NCBI GenBank assembly: GCA_022538095.1
Contig: JAKYXN010000041.1
Location: 1-47,295 of the forward strand
Length of the DNA: 47,295 bases
Reading direction: 5' to 3'
DNA from: Puniceicoccaceae bacterium K14
GTDB taxonomy: Bacteria; Verrucomicrobiota; Verrucomicrobiia; Opitutales; Opitutaceae
The position numbers were made by a program, and so were the translations under genes. Positions 27,052 to 35,337 of the stretch are shown piece after piece; within the stretch, counting starts at the first letter, position 1, and the number at the start of each line of letters is the position of its first letter. The notes under the pieces are model-generated. The model had not been told where the DNA came from. It made no database searches and saw only the letters and a program-made list of their open reading frames with translations.

Positions 27052-27423
27052 ATGCTCTGGGACATATTTCAGCAATCGCAAATTGAGGACAATAAACGAA
27101 AAACAACAGAGGCTAGAAACCTAAGTCTACAGTCATCTGCTATGAATATTGAGATTCAAGAACGGATCTCCAAGCTTTCATTAATCACTCAAGCAGTCTG
27201 GAGTTTTCTAAAGGAAAAGCATGGACTAGACGAAACCGACCTCATGAACCGAATAGAAGAGCTGGATATGTCAGACGGAGTAAAGGATGGAAAACTAACA
27301 GCAGTTGTACACACCTGCCTCGGCTGTGCGAAAAAAATCAGTACAAAGTATAAAACCTGCATATACTGCGGGTGTCAGAATCACAAATACTCCCCATTCG
27401 TCGAAATAAACGAAAAGAAATAG
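27052..27423 (+). CDS. Small zinc-ribbon protein, function unknown
   Basis: A 123-residue protein with a good SD (AAGGA, seven bases upstream). Residues ~1-75 are helical and charged (LWDIFQQSQIEDNKRKT, IQERISKLSLITQAVWSFL). The C-terminal part has two Cys knuckles, C-L-G-C and C-I-Y-C-G, 15 residues apart, forming a likely zinc ribbon. No signal peptide. Isolated between ffh and a convergent response regulator. The zinc ribbon suggests nucleic-acid or protein binding but nothing more specific. Confidence 0.65.
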   Translation: MLWDIFQQSQIEDNKRKTTEARNLSLQSSAMNIEIQERISKLSLITQAVWSFLKEKHGLDETDLMNRIEELDMSDGVKDGKLTAVVHTCLGCAKKISTKYKTCIYCGCQNHKYSPFVEINEKK

Positions 27424-27689
27424 AAGTTCTTCTCGAGGCTTGCGAATACGTATTTGGTACATACCTCAATACTTATCTTAAACTCGAACCAGTAGTGAAG
27501 TGAGTTCTTCGCGATTTTATTTAGGCGTGTTCTCTTAAGCCAACCCCAAATCAACCCCTGCATCAATAGCCAACTGTAAAGACCCTAACATCCGTCGGCG
27601 ACAATGTCTTTATATCATTTAGTCAAATGACTCACATCTCTGTGTAAACTCATAAAATGAATTGATCAATATTGATAGGGACTTGTCCC

Positions 27690-28073
27690 CTAGTGCACAA
27701 CTGGCAATTCAACCAAATTTGCAATGGCAGCACGTAAATCCTTCATCCCAAAAGGTTTCATTAGATAGTGGCAAGAATCACTTTCTGCGAGTATCTCCTG
27801 AAAGACCTCAGGCTCTTCACCTTCACCACTCATAATAATTATAGGCAACTCAGGACATCTACTATAAATTTCTGAATACAATTCTCTACCACTCATACCA
27901 GGCATATTCAGATCAATCATCACAAATGCCCATTTCTCGTCTCGATCATCATAAAGTTCGATCGCCGCTTCGGCACCCTCAACTGTAATGGGTTCATAGC
28001 CAAATTTTTTCAAAAGAGAAGTCAGCACCAATCGTAGCACTTCTTCATCATCTACAACTAAAACTTTTTCCAT
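27690..28073 (-). CDS. Single-domain response regulator (CheY-like receiver)
   Basis: 127 residues, receiver domain only: acidic pair Asp8-Asp9 (VVDDEE), phospho-acceptor Asp54 (MIDLNMPGMSG), Ser82 (IIMSGEG) and Lys106 (LMKPFG). There is no output domain, so it probably acts through protein-protein contacts or in a phosphorelay. SD GAGGAA sits five to six bases from the ATG. No histidine kinase lies nearby, so its partner is encoded elsewhere. Confidence 0.93.
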   Translation of the reverse strand: MEKVLVVDDEEVLRLVLTSLLKKFGYEPITVEGAEAAIELYDDRDEKWAFVMIDLNMPGMSGRELYSEIYSRCPELPIIIMSGEGEEPEVFQEILAESDSCHYLMKPFGMKDLRAAIANLVELPVVH

Positions 28074-28430
28074 TACAATTCCTCATTTCACTACCTACAC
28101 CAAAAGCACGCCATTTTGACGAAGCAACGCGACAACCGTATTTTTGCCTAGTAAATATCTCGTATTCAAGAACCCAAGTCATTGCACGCTGAAGAAAATC
28201 TTCATCAGTCCTATTTAAAAGGATACTCACAATGGTAATTAAATTAGAAATAATCACGACCTGGTCGACTGCATCTAACAGTTATTAGCAGGTTACCCGA
28301 CAAGGATAAATCCCGTCGATCTCCTGCTTACCAATTTGCGGTATGAAACTATCGCTCGATCAACAAAGCAATGATCTTCTTCGAACCGTATCCATATATA
28401 TGTAATAAAATTTTAAAAGAAACAGGCACG
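28074..28430. other. Gene-free stretch upstream of the response regulator
   Basis: About 357 bases with only short, composition-driven open frames on either strand. I see no tRNA, no strong repeat and no recognisable gene remnant. It presumably contains the promoter for the minus-strand response regulator. Confidence 0.4.
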
Positions 28431-28462
28431 AAAAAGCGACCAAGGGTAATCCCTTTGGTCGC
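28431..28462 (-). terminator. Strong rho-independent terminator for the UDP-sugar pyrophosphorylase gene
   Basis: On the minus strand GCGACCAAAGGG pairs with CCCTTGGTCGC across loop ATTA (one-base bulge) and is followed directly by TTTTT. It is the second of two hairpins after the gene ending at 28504. Confidence 0.9.
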
Positions 28463-28468
28463 CACAAA

Positions 28469-28494
28469 ACAAAACGTTTGTATTAACGTTTTGT
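28469..28494 (-). terminator. First hairpin of a tandem terminator
   Basis: ACAAAACGTT and AACGTTTTGT form a perfect 10-bp stem with a six-base loop, ten bases after the stop at 28504. AT-rich with no immediate T-run, so it may stabilise the mRNA end or act together with the GC-rich hairpin at 28431-28462. Confidence 0.6.
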
Positions 28495-28503
28495 TTACAT
28501 ATA

Positions 28504-29922
28504 TTAAGAAATATAAATTTCTCCAGCAATATCAACATCCGGAGTGGACTCCGCCCACTTCGCATCAAAGGTTTCAGAACTGTAGGCAAAAGATGCCGCA
28601 ATCTCAATATTCTTTACTGGTACCCCGCTTTCATCGACCTCTAACTCAACACCTTTCGAGGCCAACCAATTCGCATACAATTTTTGCTGGTCCGCTCGAC
28701 TGGACTCTGGAGAATCCACGCCTTCAGCATTCTTAACGGGGCTAAAGTCGTTCAGTCGCGTTGTTTCCATAACCAATGCACGATCCGCAAATGGAAGTGC
28801 GTCGAAAACGAACATTTCAAACTTAATGCCATTCGCATCAGAAGGCTTCACAGTCTCGCCGCCTTCATTGAGGCAAGCTATCTTTTTAACCGCCTTGTGA
28901 AACGGTAACTGAACAGAACTTTCGGCCGAAGCTATTTTATCAATGAACGCCACATCCATAATGTGAATCGCAATACTTCCAGCAATAAACTTCAATTTGC
29001 CCTCTTCGTCACGCAACGCAGTTAGCTCTTCTGGCATATCGCTGTACTCGACTACAATTTGTTTGCCATCAAGCTCACAGAAATGACCGAGTTTTTCAGC
29101 TTCATAAGCCTTCGGGAGCATTTTGCTAGACATTGCTGATCCACTCTTAATGTGAAACCCAATAAAATAGGGATCAATCACTTGAACCAAGGGGTTGTCG
29201 ACCTGGAAGTAGCTAAGAATTTCAATTCCCTTAGACTTCATCTCCGCTATCGCTCCACTTCTTTCTAGTGCTCGAAGCGCGCCACCATGCCCGTCTGGGC
29301 TCATAGCGATAGTCCCCTTGCCTTCTAAGATGATCTTACCATCAAAGTCTACCGCTGCCATCCGGCCTTGCTTGAAAAACTTAACAGAACCTTCAGCTAA
29401 ACCAAAATATGCATTTTCTTCGAAGAATGAAACTGTCGCATCATGGTTCACATGGCTCGTCATAATAAACCATGGAATTTCAGCTCCATAAAGCACACGA
29501 GCAGCTCCTACTTTTTCGGCGAAGAGTTGGAACAACGTTTTACTCTTAATCGGAGAAATTGGGAACGTCCCCTTTGGCCCGTTGTAACCAAGCCGAGTTC
29601 CTTGCCCACCGGCAACCGTGAAAGCTGCGACTTTTCCATCTCTCAAGGCTGATTCGCCTTTAGTTTTGGCTTCCTGCCAGCTTGAGTCTTCGCTAAGATC
29701 CTCCGGGATTTTTTCGTAGGGAGCGGGCTTCAAATTGGCAAAATCTACCACTTCCTTGGCCTCGCTTCCCTTCACGAATGTGTCGACCAGCTCATCTAGT
29801 TCTCCGAGGTCAATCTCTCCTGCCTGCTCTAGCAAGGAAGCCTGCTCTTTAGAACCGAGTTCGTCCCAGTATTTAAATACGTGCCCTTGGCCGTGTTTTT
29901 CAAAAAGTTCCTTAGTATCCAT
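28504..29922 (-). CDS. UDP-sugar pyrophosphorylase (UDPGP / UAP1-like)
   Basis: 472-residue cytosolic nucleotidyltransferase making a UDP-sugar from UTP and a sugar-1-phosphate. Signature TVAGGQGTRLGYNGPKG (uridine-binding loop of the eukaryote-type UDPGP family), then MTSHVNHDATVSFFEEN, GKGTIAMSPDGHGGALRAL, YFQVDNPLVQVIDP and KPSDANGIKFEMFVFDALPFA. The order and PDGHGG/VDNPL motifs favour the UAP1 (UDP-GlcNAc/GalNAc) branch, although UDP-glucose specificity cannot be excluded. It is unrelated to bacterial GalU and GlmU. Preceded by an ftsB-like gene on the same strand and followed by tandem hairpins. Confidence 0.9.
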   Translation of the reverse strand: MDTKELFEKHGQGHVFKYWDELGSKEQASLLEQAGEIDLGELDELVDTFVKGSEAKEVVDFANLKPAPYEKIPEDLSEDSSWQEAKTKGESALRDGKVAAFTVAGGQGTRLGYNGPKGTFPISPIKSKTLFQLFAEKVGAARVLYGAEIPWFIMTSHVNHDATVSFFEENAYFGLAEGSVKFFKQGRMAAVDFDGKIILEGKGTIAMSPDGHGGALRALERSGAIAEMKSKGIEILSYFQVDNPLVQVIDPYFIGFHIKSGSAMSSKMLPKAYEAEKLGHFCELDGKQIVVEYSDMPEELTALRDEEGKLKFIAGSIAIHIMDVAFIDKIASAESSVQLPFHKAVKKIACLNEGGETVKPSDANGIKFEMFVFDALPFADRALVMETTRLNDFSPVKNAEGVDSPESSRADQQKLYANWLASKGVELEVDESGVPVKNIEIAASFAYSSETFDAKWAESTPDVDIAGEIYIS

Positions 29923-30000
29923 ATTTCTAATTCGCTAGGTAAAATTCTGCAGAAGGCGTCTATGGCGTTACTAGTCTTGAGTCTTATCAACGACTTAGCT

Positions 30001-30279
30001 TTATTCAAAACGAAATACAACTTCGTCCTTCTCTGCGTACCCCAGTTTTGTACGAATCGACCGCTCAATATATTCAGGGTCATCTTCAAGCTTCTGTAAC
30101 ACGATTTGGCGTCGCTTAGATTCTGCCTTCAATTCGTTCAATTTCATCTCCGCAATCGCTTCCTGATCTTCCATTTCACGCAACTCTTGATAATTTTCGT
30201 ACAGAGAAGCTGCGGAATAAACAGCTATTCCGGCGAAGGCTAAAACAGAAAGATAATGCACTATGCGGCCAATGTTCAT
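30001..30279 (-). CDS. ftsB: FtsB/DivIC-like septum formation initiator
   Basis: 92 residues with an N-terminal membrane segment (LSVLAFAGIAVYSAASLY), a coiled coil (YQELREMEDQEAIAEMKLNELKAE region) and the family-typical C-terminal DPEYIERSIRTKLGYAEKDEVVFRFE (E-R-x-A-R-x-x-L-G-x-x-x-x-[DE]-E pattern). A bitopic divisome protein that bridges FtsL/FtsQ and the septal synthase. It reads into the UDP-sugar pyrophosphorylase gene after 78 bases and is divergent from the ExeA-like gene. Confidence 0.87.
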   Translation of the reverse strand: MNIGRIVHYLSVLAFAGIAVYSAASLYENYQELREMEDQEAIAEMKLNELKAESKRRQIVLQKLEDDPEYIERSIRTKLGYAEKDEVVFRFE

Positions 30280-30369
30280 ATTGGAAAACGAACTCGATAA
30301 CGAAGATTGTTTGTTAATTATGCAAAAAAATAATTGTAAGATCTTTAATATTTATGGATTTTTCATCCA

Positions 30370-31188
30370 ATGTACCAATCTTTCTACGGTCTCAAGGAAA
30401 TGCCTTTCAACATAACCCCGGACCCAAATTTTTTATATTTGAGTCCAACTCACCAAGAGGCGCTACAACATATAAAGTACGGCGTAGCTGAAAAGAAGGG
30501 GTTTATCGTTCTCACTGGTGAAGTCGGATGCGGCAAAACAACCCTTTGCCGTCACTTCATTGACGAGATCGACGAAGAGAAATACGAGACTGCTTTGATT
30601 CTGAATCCACGAATCACAGAAACTCAACTTCTCACGACAATTTTAGCCGAGCTAGGAGAACCGTCTGAAGGAGCAAATAAAAACAACCTCGTCCAGCAAG
30701 TAAACGACGCCCTACTTAAGAGAATCCAACAAGGAAAGGACATACTTCTTATTATAGATGAGGCCCAAAACCTTACGTTCGAACTACTCGAACAGCTACG
30801 TCTCCTATCCAATCTTGAGACAGACAAGCAAAAGCTCTTGCAAATCATTCTTCTGGGTCAGCCAGAGTTTAAAAAAATCCTAGCGGAGAAAAGACTTCGC
30901 CAGCTTAGGCAACGAATTCTGGTCCATTCAGAACTTCGCAGGCTTAACCGCTACCAAGTTGAACAGTACATCCACCACCGAATCGCTATGGCTGGAGGGC
31001 AAGGGATTCCATTTTTCACCTCTTGGGCGGTTCGCCTCGTTCATAGAAAGTCCAAAGGCACTCCCCGTGTTATCAATAACATCTGCGATAAAGCACTACT
31101 CGCATCATACATTCGTAACTCTGAGGTGGTGCAGCGCAAAGACATTCGCACCGCCCTTAAAGACATCGACACACTCAATTTTGGATAG
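30370..31188 (+). CDS. ExeA/MshM-like AAA ATPase
   Basis: 272 residues: MYQSFYGLKEMPFNITPDPNFLYLSPTHQEAL is the signature N-terminus of the ExeA/GspA family. Walker A GEVGCGKT, Walker B LLIIDEAQNL, sensor region ILLGQPEF, and RLNRYQVEQYIHHRIAMAG. It lacks the C-terminal peptidoglycan-binding domain of full ExeA, so it resembles the shorter MshM or PEP-CTERM/exosortase-locus ATPases. The next gene is GspB/ExeB-like and the one after is a polyprenyl sugar transferase, suggesting a role in secretin/envelope assembly or in an exopolysaccharide-linked export locus. Confidence 0.88.
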   Translation: MYQSFYGLKEMPFNITPDPNFLYLSPTHQEALQHIKYGVAEKKGFIVLTGEVGCGKTTLCRHFIDEIDEEKYETALILNPRITETQLLTTILAELGEPSEGANKNNLVQQVNDALLKRIQQGKDILLIIDEAQNLTFELLEQLRLLSNLETDKQKLLQIILLGQPEFKKILAEKRLRQLRQRILVHSELRRLNRYQVEQYIHHRIAMAGGQGIPFFTSWAVRLVHRKSKGTPRVINNICDKALLASYIRNSEVVQRKDIRTALKDIDTLNFG

Positions 31189-31232
31189 ATAAATTTCAGA
31201 ATACAGGCCTTATTGTTCAAAGGCTATTTAAC

Positions 31233-31245
31233 TGAATTCACTCTA
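31233..31245 (+). repeat. 13-base direct repeat in a 5' region, copy 1
   Basis: TGAATTCACTCTA occurs here, 76 bases before the GspB-like start, and again at 32111-32123, 56 bases before the sugar-transferase start. Its placement ahead of consecutive genes hints at a shared regulatory site; no known regulator is recognised. Confidence 0.4.
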
Positions 31246-31308
31246 TGTCGAAATAAGTAGTGGAGCCTACCTGCTCCTAAGCTGAAACGACAACGAATTC
31301 ATTTAAAG

Positions 31309-31962
31309 ATGAGCCTTATCAACCAGGCCTTAAAAAAGGAACAAGTCCGCAGAAGCGGCCAAAGCGACCTTGGAAACACTCCATTGCCCCCTGCTCACCG
31401 GGCACTGGTAAAGAAACAACGAGGTAACCGTAATACCAAAATTGTCGTAGGCGTTTGTTCCCTGGGATTAGTGCTACTTGTCGGAATCACTTTTTTGTCG
31501 ATCACTGGAATGAAGCGAATAATCGAAGAGACCCCGACCCCAAAACAAGAGCTCGCAGGCACGCAAGATTCTGGAATCAAGGCAATAACAGACTCAACTG
31601 CATCAATGGAGCAAAAAGCAGCAAATGGTAATTCCGGGGCTTCGAGCACTTCTACTTCAATTGCTCAAACAACTCTCCAAGAGCCGTCCTTAGAAAGCGC
31701 CCCAGCAGTCGAAGAAGAAATAATTCCACCTCCTCCCCCTTTACCTAAGCCAGACCCAGCGACACAGCGATACCTTGAAGATATTCAGTTCCAGGCAGTT
31801 CGAATGGCTGAGGAACAATCCAGACTACTCCTAGACGGTCGAGTCTACCAAATAGGTAATTTAATTGGCGAAGTGGACAACCCATTGCTCTTTAAAGGCG
31901 TCGAAGGCACACATTTGGTTTTTCAGGACAAAAACGGAGCTCTTTACAAAATTAGAGGTTAA
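31309..31962 (+). CDS. GspB/ExeB-like inner-membrane protein
   Basis: 217 residues. MSLINQALKKEQVRR is the conserved cytoplasmic start of GspB/ExeB-like partners of ExeA. One TM segment (IVVGVCSLGLVLLVGITFLS) is followed by a low-complexity Ser/Thr/Pro linker (with PPPPPLPKPDP) and a C-terminal ~55-residue domain (DGRVYQIGNLIGEVDNPLLFKGVEG, ending KIRG) like the GspB periplasmic domain. It lies ~120 bases after the ExeA-like ATPase, matching the ExeAB pairing that helps place secretins through peptidoglycan. Confidence 0.78.
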   Translation: MSLINQALKKEQVRRSGQSDLGNTPLPPAHRALVKKQRGNRNTKIVVGVCSLGLVLLVGITFLSITGMKRIIEETPTPKQELAGTQDSGIKAITDSTASMEQKAANGNSGASSTSTSIAQTTLQEPSLESAPAVEEEIIPPPPPLPKPDPATQRYLEDIQFQAVRMAEEQSRLLLDGRVYQIGNLIGEVDNPLLFKGVEGTHLVFQDKNGALYKIRG

Positions 31963-32099
31963 ACAACTGGATATAAAGATCTTAAATGATCCACTAGGAT
32001 ACATTACTCAAGGCCTTCGCCATCGCTAACCTTGAGACAACGATCGAGGCTTCCACTAGAGTGACCTAATATTTTCCTTTTTTCTGTAAGTACTAGCAC

Positions 32100-32154
32100 G
32101 AATTCAATTGTGAATTCACTCTAGTTCAGCCAATTCTCTTCACAAGAATTCGGC
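32100..32154 (+). promoter_or_regulatory. Two hairpins immediately upstream of the sugar transferase
   Basis: GAATTCA-attg-TGAATTC (32100-32117) is a perfect 7-bp dyad containing part of a 13-base repeat. GCCAATTCT and AGAATTCGGC (32129-32154) form a second stem with one bulge, ending 12 bases before the ATG at 32167. The second could limit ribosome access or terminate upstream transcription. Confidence 0.4.
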
Positions 32155-32166
32155 TTAACAACAGAC

Positions 32167-33576
32167 ATGCTAAAGAATAGACAAGAAGGAATAGTAAATT
32201 TACACGGGCTCTGGGCAGCGGCCTTAACGGTGTTTTTATTTCTAGGATGGGGTAAACTGTTTGATCTAACCGGACGCCACGTCTCCTCTGAAAACCTTCA
32301 TATGTATTTGGTAGGGACTGCAATCGCCTCAGTATTAAATTTGAGGTTATACCGCTCTTACAGCAGTCAATTTTCATCTTTAGGCTGGAGCCAAACTTTC
32401 AGACTCACTTATCATCAAGTTTTTCGTATCACCTTAGTCCTCCTAGCTATCTATTTTGCTTTGCAAGACGTTAAAGCGAGTCGAATGTTCTTAGGCTCAT
32501 TCCTATTGGCCACTTTTCTTAGCCTGTACGTAGTCAACAAAGTGTTACCGAAGCGACTATGCCAGCTCAGCTTCAAAACCCAAATCATTTCAACAGTTAT
32601 AATCGGAACTCCCAAATCCTTAAAGTCGCTCAAGGATTGGACAGCCTCCACATCAGACCTCGGCATCGATATCGTTGGGTATATTTCAGAGGAAGAACAT
32701 CCTGACTCTCTAGAAAACAGTCCAATTCCGCACCTCGGGTCACTGAAAGACTTGAGAAGTATCTTGGATTCCAAAGGGATCGCTCAAATCGTTTTAATCC
32801 AAAACGCCGTATCCAAAGAAGCGACTAACGAAGTGCTGGCTGCGTCTCAAAAAGCAGGCTGCCGTATTCGCATTTACAACAACTGGCAGGAACAATACAA
32901 TCATCGCATCGTTGTCGAACACGAAGGTAAACACACATTCCTTACCCTCGAAGACGAACCCTTGGAAAACCCAATCAATCGTATAACAAAGCGCGGCTTC
33001 GATATTGCAGTTTCCTTGCCAATCGTCGCCTTTGTACTCCCGGTCCTGACCCTGTTCGTTTACTTATTCCAACGCAAACAATCTGAGGGGCCTATTTTCT
33101 ACGCTCAACCGCGCACCGGAATGACCAAACGGACTTTCCACATCATCAAATACCGCACCATGCATGTATCTGATGAGAACGCAAAGAACGTCGCCAAACA
33201 GGCAACGAAAGGCGATTCCCGCATTTATCCGTTCGGAGCAATCCTTCGCAAAACAAGCCTCGATGAGTTACCACAATTCATCAACGTCCTCCTCGGAGAC
33301 ATGAGCGTAGCAGGCCCAAGACCTCATTTGATCAACCACGACAAGGAATTCAGCGAAACTCTAAAAACCTACTACACACGCCATTTTGTTAAGCCTGGCA
33401 TCACCGGCCTCGCTCAATCAAAAGGATACCGTGGTGAAATCCAAGAATTGGAAACGCTCAAACGCAGAATTTCCTACGACATTTTCTATATCAATAACTG
33501 GTCGTTACTCTTGGATGTCAAAATTTGCATTATGACAGCTCGGGACGTTCTCTTCCCACCAAAGACCGCTTATTAA
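32167..33576 (+). CDS. Polyprenyl-phosphate sugar-1-phosphate transferase (WcaJ/EpsL type)
   Basis: 469 residues: about four N-terminal TM segments, a Rossmann-like region (TVIIGTPKSLKSLKDW, IVGYISEEE), one more TM (RGFDIAVSLPIVAFVLPVLTLFVYLF) and the catalytic bacterial sugar-transferase domain: GPIFYAQPRTGMTKRTFHIIKYRTM, RIYPFGAILRKTSLDELPQFINVL, GDMSVAGPRPHL, RHFVKPGITGLAQ. It transfers the first sugar phosphate to undecaprenyl phosphate for exopolysaccharide or O-antigen. No glycosyltransferase cluster follows, so it is an isolated initiator. A terminator lies at 33611-33645. Confidence 0.93.
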   Translation: MLKNRQEGIVNLHGLWAAALTVFLFLGWGKLFDLTGRHVSSENLHMYLVGTAIASVLNLRLYRSYSSQFSSLGWSQTFRLTYHQVFRITLVLLAIYFALQDVKASRMFLGSFLLATFLSLYVVNKVLPKRLCQLSFKTQIISTVIIGTPKSLKSLKDWTASTSDLGIDIVGYISEEEHPDSLENSPIPHLGSLKDLRSILDSKGIAQIVLIQNAVSKEATNEVLAASQKAGCRIRIYNNWQEQYNHRIVVEHEGKHTFLTLEDEPLENPINRITKRGFDIAVSLPIVAFVLPVLTLFVYLFQRKQSEGPIFYAQPRTGMTKRTFHIIKYRTMHVSDENAKNVAKQATKGDSRIYPFGAILRKTSLDELPQFINVLLGDMSVAGPRPHLINHDKEFSETLKTYYTRHFVKPGITGLAQSKGYRGEIQELETLKRRISYDIFYINNWSLLLDVKICIMTARDVLFPPKTAY

Positions 33577-33610
33577 TCCCAGCGGGAATTGAAGTAAACA
33601 AACTCTAACG

Positions 33611-33645
33611 GGAGAATTTCACAAAGCTGAGATTCTCCTTTTTTT
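33611..33645 (+). terminator. Rho-independent terminator after the sugar transferase
   Basis: GGAGAAT and ATTCTCC form a 7-bp stem with a 14-base loop followed by a run of seven T, 35 bases after the stop at 33576. Confidence 0.82.
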
Positions 33646-33848
33646 CTAGTCGTTGCCGCGATCAACACAGCCACCCGAACCGTGCCCTAACACCGTTTTC
33701 GTCGCAATAGCCGGAGCGAGCAGCATAATCCGAAAGAGCTCAATTAGCACACGAATCCCAATTGGGGCGAAAAGACTGATTGCTCAATCACAAGAGAACA
33801 TTCATCAATGTTTCTCAAAACTCCACCCCTCATCAAGTGCACCACCCG

Positions 33849-35240
33849 ATGAGTATCACTGAAGCCCTAGAAATAGTCTCTCCTCACATCGGAACTCTCA
33901 TCGGTTTCGCATTAGCGTTCGCTCTGATTTCGCGTCTCATGCGCGAGAAAAGACGGCCCAGTAACACCTTCGCCTGGCTTCTCATTATTGTGCTAGTCCC
34001 TTATGTCGGAGTGCCGCTTTACTTGGTCTTTGGGGGTCGCAAAATAGCCAAGCTAACTCGTAACAAAAGTCCCATCAACTTAAAGGACGGTTCGGATAAA
34101 GACCTTCAAACACAAGGCACTCCCTTTGGCATACTCAGCCATAACAACCAGACCCAATTTTTAAATACAGGAACTGAAGCGTTTGAAACTCTCATCAAGC
34201 AAATTCGACAAGCAAAGCACTCCATCGAAATAACCACCTTCATCTTAAGTCATGACTCAATAGGCCGAAGAATCGTAAAGGAGCTTTCCGACAAAGCACG
34301 TGCCGGGATCCACGTTCTCCTTCTCTTAGATGCAATGGGCTCGTTCGGAAAGAAAACCCTCTACATGCTAGAACTCGAAAAAGCTGGCGGACACATTGCC
34401 CGCTTTATGCCCATTTTCCCATTTTTGTCGCTTGGCCACGCCAATCTTCGAAATCACAGAAAAATGGCTATTTTCGACAGAAAACGGGCGATCATCGGCG
34501 GCCGAAATATTGGTCGCGACTACATGGGACCAAGCTCGAACAATAAACGCTGGAAAGATTTTGGGGTACTCATCGAAGGATCGGCTGTTACTCAGTTCAA
34601 TGCTATCTTCAAAGCGGATTGGCAATTCGCCGCACCCAAAATACCGATTATCGCGTCATCACAAAACCACGACACACACAACCTCGAAGCTAACCGCTCA
34701 ATAGAAATAATGGCAAGCGGGCCCGACACTCGAGGAGATCCTCTTTACGAAAAAATCCTGCTTACCATACAAGAAGCAGAAGAGTCCGTTACAATCGTCA
34801 CTCCATACTTTATACCTGACGAAGTCCTGCAACGCACGCTAATCGTTAAAGCCCGCACCGGCAAAGAAGTCACTTTACTTGTTCCCCTCAAGTCCAACCA
34901 TCGGGTCACCGATCTTGCGCGAGCCTACTACCTCAGGGAGCTCGTAGACGCAGGGGCGAAAGTCCGCTTATACCTTCCTGGAATGAACCATGGAAAAGTC
35001 CTCTTAGTTGACGATAAGATCGCAATGACCGGATCAGCCAATGTCGATTTCAGGAGCTTGTTTGTGAACTACGAAATCGGGGCATTTTTCTACCATAAGA
35101 GCGATATCTTAGCATTCAAAAAATGGATATCGACTATGATGAATGATTCTGGCAGCTACCAAGAAGTAATCGACAAAAAGCGAAGCTTCCTACGCGAAAT
35201 AGCCGAAGACATCAGCAGACTCCTGACTCCACTATTATAA
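33849..35240 (+). CDS. cls: Cardiolipin synthase (PLD family)
   Basis: Membrane enzyme joining two phosphatidylglycerols into cardiolipin. About 463 residues from the ATG at 33849 (MSITEALEIVSPHIGTLIGF), preferred over an upstream in-frame ATG at 33780 because it opens with the TM/PLDc_N segment (RRPSNTFAWLLIIVLVPYVGVPLYLVFGGRK). Two HKD motifs: NHRKMAIFDRKRAIIGGRN and NHGKVLLVDDKIAMTGSANVDFRS. Length is near ClsA (~480). Monocistronic context; convergent with the aminotransferase gene. Confidence 0.94.
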   Translation: MSITEALEIVSPHIGTLIGFALAFALISRLMREKRRPSNTFAWLLIIVLVPYVGVPLYLVFGGRKIAKLTRNKSPINLKDGSDKDLQTQGTPFGILSHNNQTQFLNTGTEAFETLIKQIRQAKHSIEITTFILSHDSIGRRIVKELSDKARAGIHVLLLLDAMGSFGKKTLYMLELEKAGGHIARFMPIFPFLSLGHANLRNHRKMAIFDRKRAIIGGRNIGRDYMGPSSNNKRWKDFGVLIEGSAVTQFNAIFKADWQFAAPKIPIIASSQNHDTHNLEANRSIEIMASGPDTRGDPLYEKILLTIQEAEESVTIVTPYFIPDEVLQRTLIVKARTGKEVTLLVPLKSNHRVTDLARAYYLRELVDAGAKVRLYLPGMNHGKVLLVDDKIAMTGSANVDFRSLFVNYEIGAFFYHKSDILAFKKWISTMMNDSGSYQEVIDKKRSFLREIAEDISRLLTPLL

Positions 35241-35337
35241 ATATGCACCTTCGCCTGAATTCAAAATGTAGTCACTAAAGTAGGCTAAATCAATTCGGTT
35301 AGGCTAAGATCAGCCCTCATAAATAATTAAATTATAA

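Noticed and set aside
27381-27566. Minus-strand 61-codon frame containing GLIWGWLKRTRLNK
   Set aside because: Overlaps the end of the zinc-ribbon gene and has no start signal; the basic stretch recalls transposase ends but no second motif supports it. GGCGTGTTC at 27534 and 37683 looked like an IS end but is too short.
28048-28257. Minus-strand frame of 69 codons overlapping the response-regulator start
   Set aside because: Overlaps the SD and start of a clear receiver gene; composition-driven.
33653-33862. Small plus-strand frame before the cardiolipin synthase
   Set aside because: Overlaps the true cls start in another frame and shows no protein-like pattern.
35241-35337. Repeated TTAGGCTAA/TAGGCTAA words between cls and the aminotransferase gene
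   Set aside because: Two short AT-rich words without symmetry or T-run; not distinguishable from chance.
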